A stretch of 64,000 bases of DNA from Sipunculus nudus (Eukaryota > Annelida > Sipuncula > Golfingiida > Sipunculidae), in NCBI GenBank assembly GCA_026874595.1, contig CM049313.1, positions 73,646,659 to 73,710,658 on the forward strand, written 5' to 3'. Positions 10,737-22,400 of the stretch are shown here, piece after piece; position 1 is the stretch's first letter; every line of letters starts with the position of its first letter. The notes under the pieces were generated by a model. That model did no database searches, was not told the DNA's origin, and saw only the letters and a program-made list of their open reading frames with translations. The position numbers and the translations under genes are program-made.

Positions 10737-11855
10737 TGTCACCAGAAATCGGTGACAATAAGTACGGTGTTTTGTATCATAGTTTAACGAAGTATGTTCT
10801 CTATTGATATTGACGTGAAGCGTCATCCTAAAGCGTTGACAGGTCTTAATTGTATATATATATTGTGTATTCTGTATGAAATCCCATCGGCTATCAGCTG
10901 ATTTATCCGTGTCACGCATCGTGTGTATTAATTATATTCTGGTATGTGGGTCGCCAAGGTGACGCTAGCAGTCAAACCAGGTCACATATAACCTTATATG
11001 GGACACTTGAGCCATAAGCCAATCAGAGAACCGGATCGCCGTATTGTGACGACGATTGTGACGTCAGAGTTCAGGGAGAGACGCTGGAAGCTGCCTTCAG
11101 TTGGGTCTTGAAGCTTGAGGTGGCAGCACGCACGCACGAACATTGAAACGCCAGGAACGGCATAGAAGCAAGCTTCTACAAGGACCCAGCTCATGAGAAC
11201 TCAGCCGTGCTGCCGACAGAGCTTCGTATTGGCGATAAAGTGAAAGAGCGCTCGTCACTGTAGGCCTAGTTCAGCTTGACCTAGAAACATAACCGCCGTA
11301 AGCCGTGAACCCATTGCTACACGAGCAAGGTCAAGGACTCTAAGCTCTGTGTAAACAAAGGGCGCTATTGCATTCATGTGAACGTAATCCTACCCGGGTC
11401 GCTGACAAGCAAGATCAGTTGAAGATCGCTAAACTCAGAAAGACTATATGCTGCTAACCATACGCTAGATTCTACACAAAACAGTAACCAGAGATCTCTG
11501 AAGGAACTGGACTTTATTGGTTTTTATACAAACCACGGACTCAGTAAATATCCTGTATTTTTAATGTGAAGGACTGTCGTATTGACACATCAACGCACAC
11601 ACACACATCTACATCTTTGTAAGTATTGTCTTGAATTATATTGTGAATTTAACCTGATGTCTCATAGTTTCTATTGATCTGGGTGTATGATTGTCTGGTA
11701 TTTTAATACACGTCCTTAAAAGAACCTGGAATGTCACCTGTAATGGCCAGGATCTAATTTCTTGATTAATGAAATCAAGTGGCGAGCATTAACCCATCCT
11801 ATTGTTTTATAGGATATATCCGTTGTAAAGCTTTCACGTTAAGTTAGGGGTGACA
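10737..11855 (+). repeat. 3' LTR of Gypsy element
   Basis: 1119 bp, nearly identical to 5144-6262, ending GGTGACA immediately before the TGGTT duplication at 11856-11860. Confidence 0.93.
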
Positions 11856-11860
11856 TGGTT

Positions 11861-12479
11861 CCACATGAATGATTTTTGGCTGAAATTTGGAGATTGAATG
11901 GAGTCATTTTACCATATATGTTAGCTGTGTGATGCTGTTACATCTAGCCTGGCACCATTTTATCAGCATCTATTACATCATGCCACTAGACATTTAGATT
12001 TCAGGTTATCTTTGGTTAATATTGACAAGAAAGTTTTTTTAAAAGCTTTTAAAAAATTTAGATTTATGATTTAAGTTATTCATCACACCAGGCAATGTTA
12101 CAATCATGGATATTCAGCTCTCTGTGGCTATATAAGACAACTGTACATGGATTATATAAATAATGGTATCCCTACTCAACTTAATTCAAGAATTTGCCAT
12201 CAATGAGATATATCTGTATTTTAATTTTGCATACAGTATGCATCCGTAATAATTTTACATATATTCCGGTTTTTCTTTTTTATAAAGAGTCAGCTGAAAA
12301 GCATTTTGTATTGGGGAAAAAAATTTCAAAGTTATTTAAAGAAGGGACCACTTTTGTGTTCAGATGGCAGCACTTGGTCTACCATTGGCAGATTGCCAGT
12401 GCCTTGATGTTGGCCATTAGCCAAGATGATGTCAGCTCTATAAATAGTTTTGGCACAGTGCCAGGATTGGAAGAAGTGC
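11861..12479. other. Non-coding, remnant of interrupted repeat
   Basis: The first part continues the repeat broken by the LTR element (TTTTTGGCTGAAATTTGGAG, compare 4480 and 4980). The open frame 12194-12571 overlaps the tandem repeat that follows and matches no family I know. I see no ADPGK exon here. Confidence 0.4.
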
Positions 12480-12715
12480 AGCCAGGTATAAGTCAAGAGT
12501 TCACTCAGTGCAGTAGTATAGCTTTGGCAGACTGCTCACTGCATCATATTTGGCACCAGAGTTCAGCCTGAATCTATTTATAGCTTTGGCAGACTGCCAA
12601 CAGTGTCAGATTATGCAACAGGTTAAGAGTTCACTCAGTGCAGCCAGCTACAGGTCAAAAGTTCACTCAGTCTAGCCAGGTGCAGGTCAAGAGTTCATTC
12701 AGTGCAGTAGCTTGA
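12480..12715 (+). repeat. Short tandem repeat, about 30-bp unit
   Basis: The motif CAGGTCAAGAGTTCACTCAGTGCAG recurs about four times with substitutions, mixed with a CTTTGGCAGACTGCC motif seen at about 12400, 12525 and 12585. Confidence 0.6.
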
Positions 12716-12779
12716 GGCAGCAATTTGTCACAGGTCACTTGGGGCAACTGCCTTACTCACCTAAGCCTTGTCAGCCCGG

Positions 12780-13145
12780 TGTATCAAACTCTGGGGAAGT
12801 TTGATGTATTGGACTGATATTTTGACCTGTCTATGCATCTTTGATGGTGCCATGTACATTGACTTTTGCACAGTGTATGTGCCTGCTTATTTCTACAGAG
12901 GAATTTGATATATCAGCCTGAAATTGGGCATATTTAAACGTATCGAATAGCTTTGTCATATACAAGACTGGTGGTGCCACCTACAATAATTTTGCACAAT
13001 GTGTGTCCCTGCTTATTTCTCAGGAGGGGTTTGATATATCAGTCTGAAAATTGACATATGTGTATATCTCTGATAGCTTCGAAGTATACAAGACTGGTGG
13101 TGCCAGCTACAATCGTTTTTGTGTTGTGTGCACCCATGCCAGAAT
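12780..13145 (+). repeat. Tandem repeat, about 125-bp unit
   Basis: About two and a half copies share TTTGATATATCAG(C/T)CTGAAA, a TATACAAGACTGGTGGTGCCA block and TTTTGCACA..GTGT..CCTGCTTATTTCT. No coding sequence. Confidence 0.6.
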
Positions 13146-13386
13146 TTCAGCAGTGATGTTTGTGTAATTGATTCTTATTCAAAATGTTTAGTACTTGCAT
13201 TGTTCATATACATGAAAAGTAATGGTCAAGCATTGAAGCATTATACCTGGTGTATTTCCCAATACACAGGTTCGCATTTGACATAAATACTTGTATGTCA
13301 TAAGTAAATACTAGAATGTCTTGAATGCCAATATGAGTGATAATCTCACCGGTGTGTGAGTGATGGTGTGGACTGCGTGTACCTAC

Positions 13387-13452
13387 CTTGACCTCCGGGA
13401 ATGTTGTAGATATTTTTTGTGCCATCAGCCCAGCATTTCCACCGATGAACCA
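13387..13452 (-). CDS. ADPGK: ADPGK exon 3
   Basis: 66 bp, 22 codons, acceptor ATACTTTCAG and donor AAG|GTAGGT. It encodes WFIGGNAGLMAQKISTTF and PEVK, matching the glycine-rich GGNA sugar-binding motif of ADPGK in frame with exon 2. Confidence 0.92.
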
Positions 13453-16400
13453 CTGAAAGTATAAATACAAACAATATTCAATGTACTTTCTTCCCACAGA
13501 CTGATCACATTTGACTTAATTTACATTAAAACTCATTTTAGTTTTACCATGGTTACATTCAGGTCATGTATGCACCCCCATTAGGCCCCAGTCTTATAAG
13601 GGTTGAGGCAATCATTTCTATATCCATATCTTGGTAAAAACTTTTTGTTGGTGGACTTATATTTAATTAGGTGACCCCTCCCCAGAGCAAAACCATCAAT
13701 TGCAAAATTTTTTTTTCTTCTTCCTCCTTTCAGCCAGTATTTTTAGTCTCCAATATGTCAGATACTTCAGCGCAGAAACACTCATATGATATACCTAATT
13801 TTGCATTTGATATTTGGTTTTGACCTTGACTAAATTCCACACTAATGCCCTCTACTTAACAAATTGACCATTATCATCAGTTTTGACTGTATTAACACTA
13901 TAGCTCAAATCTGACTGATTTGAGCACAGGAATAGGCAAAGGATGTTAGTTTTGCCATTTGGAATATGTCCGAAATATCCAAACTTATGCACTCCTATCC
14001 GTCACAACCCGACTCAGTAGGCAATGACAATTGGCCGGGTAAGCCTACTCGAGTTGTGATACAAGTAATATCAATAAATGCATCACAGTGGTCTTCCACA
14101 ATTTTGTATTCTTATTGTGGTTAACAGCCCATAATCTTTACATTAGGCTACAAATGATGAATAAACACAAGAGAATACATTTGAATTCAACAATTTAGAA
14201 TTTTTCTCGCTCATATTTGTTGTTGTTTGAAAGTACACTAAATATGCTAAGGATTAGTCTGGTGTATGTCAATTGGCAGAGTGCCTGTAGGCCATGAGGC
14301 GTTGTCAAAATTAACAAAATTATTTGCATCCTCAAGGGACCTTATAATGCAATCCTCAGGCCTAGATGTAAAGGCACTCTGGCAGCCAGTTATCTGGTTA
14401 TAATGTCAGAGGGCCAATGTGGCCAATGTCAATTCGAACTTGAAGATGTGGGTCCTGTGACCTTGACCTTTTTGCACATCACAAGGCTACATCAATAAAA
14501 GTAGGAATTATCATCAAGAAACTAATTTTTGGACAGATGGCTCCTGTGACCTTCACCCTTGACCTTGTGACATCAAAGTTGATAGGGTCCTTCCTCTCTT
14601 GGCAGGTGAACTATATGTGCAAGATGAAAGATCTGAGATGAAATGTTTGGCTGAAAATGCATCAAAATCTTTTTAAAGATGTGTCCGGTGACCTTGACCT
14701 TTGACCTCATGACCCAAAAATCAATTCGGGTCTTGCTTTTTCAATGGGACATATACAAGTCAAGTTTGAAATCCATACATCAATGAAAGCAGGAATTATC
14801 ATCCAGAAACTAATTTTTGGACAGATGGCTCCTGTGACCTTCACCTTTGACCTTGTGACCTAAAAATTTATAGGGGTCTTCCACTCTTGGCATGTGAACT
14901 ATATGTGCAAGATGAAAGATCTGAGATGAATAGTTTGGCTGAAAAAGCATCCACAATCTTTTTAAAGATGAACTATATGTGCAAGATGAAAGATCTGAGA
15001 TGAAATGTTTGGCTGAAAATGCATCCACAATCTTTTTAAAGATGTCCTGTGACCTTGACCTTTGACCTCATGACCCCAAAATCAATTGGAGTCTTGCATT
15101 TTCAATGGGACATATATAAGTCAAGTTTGAAATCAATACATCAATAAAAGCAGGAATTATCATCCAAAAACTAATTGACAGATAGCTCCTGTGGCCTTGA
15201 CCTTTGACCTTGTGACCCTAATATTGATATGGATCATCCACTATTGGCAAGTGAGCTATATATTAAAGATGGAAGACCTGGGATGAAAGTTTGGCTTAAA
15301 ATGCATCCACAGTATCTTTTAAGATGAGAGTCCAGTGACCTTGACCTTTGACCTCATGACCCTAGAACCTATAGGGTTCTTACTTCAGTGGTGGGCCATG
15401 CATAAGTCATGTTTGAAATCCATATGGCTATCAACACTGGAGATATCATGAGGTGTGTGATTTTCACCAAATATGGACACATTAAAGGTCAAGGCCACTC
15501 TCATAGTAAAGGTCATGACCCAAATGTAAATAGATCTCATCCTATAACCCATCTCTCTACATGTGCATCATATGAAAGAAATCTGTCCAATAATTTATTG
15601 ACTTATAATGCTTACAGTACTGTCAAGTGGCAATTATGGGGATATTAAAAGGCGTTAAAACAAGAAAAGGATAATAGGTAGCGCCACCAGTTTCCAGTAT
15701 ATCACAAGGCTATCCAAGCTCTTTGGTCACCTTGATTTTTGGAGCAGTCCATGCAAGCTTAGAGATACTTAAGAATTTGTGTTATTTTCAGCAAAAATGG
15801 ACCTATTCAAGGTCAAGGTCACTCTCCTAGCATAGGTCATGACCCCATTTTAATTAGGCTTCGTCCCCTTACCTATATCTATACAAATGTAAAGTTTGAA
15901 AAAGATCAGTGAAATATTTTTTTAGTTATCCCGCTCACAAGGTGTTTCTGCGGTGTCGGCGGCGGCGGGACCGTCGTGAAACCAAAGTATCCCGCATGTG
16001 TGTCGGGGGATACAATAATGTATATTAACTGCATGCTGGACTGGCTGGCAAAAAAAAAAGAAGACAATTAACAATTATTGAGCACCTATCAATATAGGGC
16101 ACAGACTAGGCAAACATACTTCTTCTGAAAACCCATGTTTGGATACAGGCTATCCACTTATGGAAAACCACTTTTTGGCTCTCCAGCCGGTCTGTCATTT
16201 CTTTTCATATCATTCAAATATCATATCAAATGTATGTAAAATTCTCAAATTAGGGACTTACATCATATGTAACTGTAGCTTTTGATGATATTATACAGTC
16301 AACATCAGCAGACTGGCATGCTTGACAACAACTCAGGGTTGTCACATGATTACATGTGACAATCTTCAAGTGGTTGTAAATTTGTGGGAGTTCTAGTTAG

Positions 16401-19400
16401 GGGAGGTCACTGGTGTTTGATGTTGAGTGCTTCCTTTACCTTTATCCTAGCGACAGCCTGTCACCCAAATGTTGATTTTTTATGAACTGAAGCAGTGTTC
16501 TCCATTAGAAATTCTGATAGGCTGGTGGTAAGCATGGTCGAACCAGGCCTGCTGCTTACCTGTTGCGCGTCAAGCATTTTTTTATTGTCTGATTTAAAAT
16601 TTTATCTGCATGGCTTTTTTATGCGTATAAGAACATTGAGAGCAAGAGGAAGGGCATGTGTAATTTTTTTGTATGAGCTGTCATAAGTACAACCAATAAA
16701 ATGCAAATATAGAAATTTATTGTATCAGCCACACTTAAAGACCAGCTGTTATGACAGCACACTGAATGAATATACTTTCTAGAAGCCACAGTCAGAATAT
16801 GTATCAGTAGTACAGTCATTTTGTAACATGACCTCACACAAATTGCAACAAAAGCTATCTTATTTGTTTTGTATCCCAGTAGGTATCCTTTTGAACATAT
16901 AAAAAGTCCTAAGATATTCTCCTGGGGGAAAGTAGTATATTTTGAGAATATCCAAAATGGCCGCCAGAAGGCATAGAATCCATCAAATTTTATTAATCAA
17001 AAGGGTATAAATATGTAATACGACATTTTCAGGTTTTTCTGGGGTCGCAGAATCCAATTCTGGTCTTTGTTTGTTAATTTAAAAATTCCCAAGACTCATA
17101 TGTGGGGGTCGATGTGGAAATGGTCTGAAGCATGGGGTGCGGTAGGGGTGGGGGTTGTAGCACAACTCAGTTGGCATTTATTTATTGAGCAGGTAACCCT
17201 AATTTGGTAATGTGCAGCGCTCACCTAACCTGTTGCAATAATATTGTAGTAATTTGATTTTCAACAATCATGAAGAGGGCTTGACCGATATGCTGTGTTA
17301 AACGGAATTGTTCTCGCCAGGTAGGGGTTGTTAGAAAGTATACTAAAACAGTCACGATTGGTCTGGTTTATGTCAAATGACGAGTCGCTTGCTTTTGAAA
17401 CGCTCAAAGAGGTTATTAGATGCAACTGCCTGAGTAACTGCAGCACCATCAGATGCAAGTGCAAAAATAATCACATAGCGTGTTCCCTGGCTATGGCGAC
17501 TGTGGTTGATTATCAGGTAGGAAGGATTTTTTTCATGTCATGAGCCAGCATTCAATTATTTCATACTACATTTTTATTTTCCTTTTAATTAAAGTTTTGT
17601 TGTGTCTGTAGGTAAAATCTTATTTCCTTTAGATTATTGTAAACACATGTAAGTTGACAATGCATAGCATTGATATACAAAATGTATACATGTAGCACCA
17701 ACTATAAATGCAAGGCCACCTGTTTCTTAACGGTAATACATAACTAATATATAGTACAAGTAAAACATTTTACACAAGGACATGAATCTGCACAGGTCAC
17801 AAAGTACAAAGGCAAAACAGAGTGCAGTTACTTTGATCCACTGAAGTCATTTTTTGTTATTGTGGGATAAATTTATACACATGATATATGCTTGATAACA
17901 GAGTGCATGGATCTTTGAATATTATTAATAATTAATTTTGAATTGTCAATTCCAAATTCTAGTTTCATTTTGCTTTGCTTTTCAGTTACAATTTTTAAAA
18001 AAATCGGTTTGCAGTAGAATGACGTTTTTGAGAAGAAATTGAATTTGGTGGCTTAGTTTTTTCGAAGAAAACCAGCTGAAAGTCCGGGAATAGTCTAACA
18101 AAACGTTTGCTGATCGGGTATTTTCAACATTTGGACGATCTCTTTGGATTGAACTTTCTAATGATGTTAAATGAAGTGAAAATATTGACGACTTTAAAAG
18201 AAAATTGAAAACGTACCTTTTTTCGACTTAGATTTTTATTAAATTTTAACTCTTGTGTCATAGAATAATTTAGTACTTTTGTAAAGCGCCACTGAATAAA
18301 AATATTTATAAAAGTAGGCACTATATTAAATAAATAAAGTTTAAATTTAAAAGTCAGAGATTTTTTATCCGAGTTGACTGCTGGAAACCCTGTGCGTAAC
18401 TGACAACAGACACTTTGTGATAAGAATGGACAAGATGACGTCTGATTTAACATGAGCTCATTACATATCTACATGATTTTATTGATATGGTGATTAAAAA
18501 AATCTTAAATATAAACTAATAAAGATAACATCTGAGCGGAAAAGGTAGTATAAGTAAGATAATGGTTGATATGATTGATCTGAACTGATAAGTAAGAAAA
18601 TTGTTGCAAATAATACTTTGTGATCTGACCATGTGTTTTCTAATGGTGAAACTGGAGCATGTGAGCAATTTGTAAACATGAGATCTATACCATTTCCATG
18701 ATCTGTGGTTGACATGTTGATAAGTTGTTGACAGCTCAGTAGTTGAAACGTTTGTTCAATTAAATCCAAATCTTTTTTTTTCATACCATTTTATACAGTT
18801 GCCTTATAATTAACGTCCCCAGTCCACAGGTGCAAGGACTTATGGTGGGGGAGGGATTTTGAGGGGCTGAATAGTGGGAGTTTCAACATCTCTGCATTTA
18901 CATATGGGATATGAAACTTAATTCAACAGTTTGTACAGGAAAAACAGTAGATGCATAATTACTGAATATTTATAAATCAACAGACAGACAGGTAGACGAA
19001 CAAATCTGATCACATTATTTCCCATTCTCCTTGGGCAGGAAATTGATGAACAAAAGTTTGCATTATTTCCTCAGTTTTTATTTTATCATTTTTTTTTAAG
19101 TTTATAATTTTCATACATTTGAAATATCATATATATTATATACATATACAAGTCAATTCGAAATTCTAAATATTATCATCATTTATCGCTAATTTTGCTC
19201 ATATAACATCACATTATGCAAACTGATGGATTTAATCTTATTTCGAAATTATTCAAAAGGAATTAAGAGCCACAATACCACAACATGGCATCTTGTAGAT
19301 TACATTGGAGATAAAACAGCGTTTCAGTTTTGGAAATACAGTTCAAGCAATAAAAATTATTCCCTTACACTTTATGTATATTGCTGTGGGGGTAATGGGA

Positions 19401-22400
19401 GTGATTTGAGAAAAACTGTGCACCTTCGACAGCTGGGGGGGGGGGGGGGGATTATTGACAATGCAAGTGGATCTTGGCAATGCAAGTGAATACAATAGAG
19501 CCCCCCCCCACACACACACAAGTCAAATTTTACCTCGCCTTGTTTGTGAGCTTTGATTTCAAATTTCATATTTTAACCGATTAAATCCTTATGTGAATAT
19601 TCTGTGAAAATCAAATCAGCAGTGCTTACTAGAATAAAATGTGCCATGGTCAAAGTTGGGCAAAATTTAAGTTACTAATAATACAATCATGCTAATAATT
19701 TTAAGAATTTACAAAAAGTTGATCTAATTTCTTTCATACAATTAAATCTTGATTAAAAAGTTGTTAACTTGAAAAAAATCTCCAACTATAGCAGTTACCA
19801 TGTTAAGACAAAAAAATATATTTCTTTATATTTTGATAAGGTATCTTAATAATGCTTTGGTCCATAATTTTTAAAAATTATGTAATATTGACCTAATTTT
19901 TGGCCCGTTCATAGGAAATATATAGCGAAAATTCATAAATGTAATAAACACAGACGAGGGGTTTTGCTTTTAGGCAGTCATGAAGTGTAACATAGGTTTC
20001 TCCTTAAATTCTCGAAGGACTGAAGTCGCATTAGCCCAATTTTGGGCTTGGTAGGAGAAGTAAGGGAACTTATGGACATCGAATTGTATGTCATATTTTG
20101 GATTTGTCGGTCTAATCGTTCCAAAAAGCCAGTCAAACGGACAGACAGACGGACGGACGGATGACAGACAAGGGATCATAACTATAGCTCAAATGACTTG
20201 TAAGCGGCTGAACTAAAAATTGTAATGTATGTCAACACTTGATAAGGTTTTCCAGAGATCTTTGGTTATTGTTGCCATTTTCAGATAGTGTTGCTCATGT
20301 CATGATGTCCCTTTATTGGCCTTTAATTCACAGATTGCTGATTTTGTATCTGTACCATAGTGTCTTATAGTTCATGAAATACACTTTATTTCAAAACTAC
20401 TTGATAAACGATAAACAAGAGATTATTCATACAACACCCTTTGAACGCAGATGTATATATGGTGAAATAAAAGGTATTTTCTACTTTGTCAAATTTGACG
20501 ATTTTCAAACTTCCCCCCCACACAATTGCTTAGGACTTTTTTTCTTACATTAAAGCCATACTAAGGAATCAAAATCAGTTGCGTTTGCTTTTGTTGCAAT
20601 TTGTGTGAGGTTGACCACTTATTTCGGGTAAAATGCCTGTACTACAGTGTTAACCAATATCCATGCAACAAGTATTGTGTAATTAAAAAGCAATTGGGGA
20701 ACCAAGGAGTTGTGGCTTCTCTTACTCTACAGCAGTTGGCTGTCTTATACCCATCCAGTAACCTGATGTCACTGGCTGTGATGATAAGATCCCAGCACTG
20801 ACACCAGCTTAATTACTCCAGGATAACAATCAGCAAGACCCCTTACAGGGTCAGTCTCTAAGGCCAGTCCTTGTTACCCCTGACCACTGTATGTCTGGCA
20901 GGGACAGGGAAAGGGTGGCAGGGACAGATGAAAGAGTGTTGGGTAACATTAAAGGCTGGTGGTGAGAAATGAAAGGCTGGCGGTGCGCCAGGCTTTATTG
21001 GCTAATGGAGAACCCTGTGAAGACAATGGCCTTTAGTTTTTTAACAAACCTGAGTGTTATGTCGTCATGGCTACCTTTCTCCCTACATCGACAGAATCTG
21101 ACCCTAGGTTTTAACACTGCATCAGGTGTCTAGCATCCCTCTGGTGTTCATAAAAGTTAGGTGTGGCTTTTTCGATGTGACACGGTTGAAAGCTACAGCT
21201 ATATAAAATGCAAGTCCCCAAGTTGAGAATTTCACTAAATTAATGGAATCTCAAGAGACAGGATCAAACATACACAGTTTTAAATATCATATTACTTTGA
21301 CATTGTCCTAGTTGTATTACCTCTGCCCGCTTCAGGTCTGATGCTTTATCTATTACTGTAGGATACAGCTGACCATTCATGAATGCCCTCTCTGCCCCAG
21401 CTCCTCTGGAGAAGAAGTAGGCAAACGCCTCCTGAAGCTCTTCCAGGGAGTCCAAGCCATCGTGGTCTGCCACCTGACCGGGCTGTAAACCAAGCGCCTT
21501 GAGAAGCTCCGTCCCCCTAACTATCAGGTCAACACAGGCATTAGTCCTATAGAAAGCAAAGAGAGATTTAGATTTGGGTACAAATGAATATTCATATTGA
21601 CTAAATGGTTTAAAGATCATTATTTTCTTGTAGTGCCTTGTAGCATTGAGAATTAAACATACCTATTAGAGGTGTCTTATTTTATTAAACTCTGCTAGAA
21701 TTTGTTGTGATTTTGCAACTTGTATGCTAAAAGCAGAACCAGATGCAAGACAGGATTATCGGCATTTACCATAAACTTCGCCATTTTGAATGGCTATTTC
21801 ATCATTTTCAAACTGGGTAAGTATCTGATTGGGAAAACAACAACAAGTTGTGTAGGACAAAACAGGCATTTTAGACCACGCTTTATTTGGCCGATTTACA
21901 ACTTTCATACAATTGGGACAGGTAGATATGGTCCCCATGGATTTTTCAGATTAAGTATACCTATTCCACTTGCGTTTGTTATGTGAATGGAGGATTTCAT
22001 CCAAATCCAAGACTTTGCCCCGATTTGATTCACTGGTACATGTGACATCAAGGAATGATTTTATCAAAAACTCAGATCTAGTAATGCATATTGTTTTAAT
22101 TTACTGCTGAAAATTTGGGACTGACAGTGGCAGAAATGCAGTGCTTTTACCGAGTTCTAGAATTTTTTGTCACAGGGGATTTCCCGATGTGTTACATCAC
22201 TGCCAGATTGTCAGTGCTCATGGATGTGACAATAGTTTTTAAACAAATCACACAACCTCATGTTTTTAGTGGAAAAATAGGTAGAAACAAGGGACCCTTG
22301 GGTCACAGTGCTCAGCTAAAGTTTGAAATTTTAGCAAATGAAAAATATGCTGATTTCTTTTGTAATGTTTTTCATATATATATATATATGCATAAGAGAA

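Larger units (their letters stand above)
5144..11855 (+). mobile_element. Ty3/Gypsy LTR retrotransposon, INT-before-RT order, RT-deleted
   Basis: A complete LTR element of 6712 bp. Its two 1119-bp LTRs begin TGTCACC and end GGTGACA, with about four differences noticed over their length. It is flanked by a perfect 5-bp target duplication TGGTT (5139-5143 and 11856-11860). The interior encodes Gag, protease and integrase in one frame (6985-9933), then the C-terminal end of RT plus RNase H in another (9914-10516). Integrase preceding RT/RNase H is the Ty1/copia-like order described for Gmr1-type Gypsy elements. The catalytic RT core, with its YxDD motif, is absent, so this copy cannot be autonomous. 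Near-identical LTRs indicate recent insertion, presumably helped by RT from a relative. Confidence 0.93.

Noticed and set aside
12194-12571. 125-codon plus-strand open frame
   Set aside because: Its second half runs into a tandem repeat, its first half is AT-rich with no domain, and it has no splice or family support.
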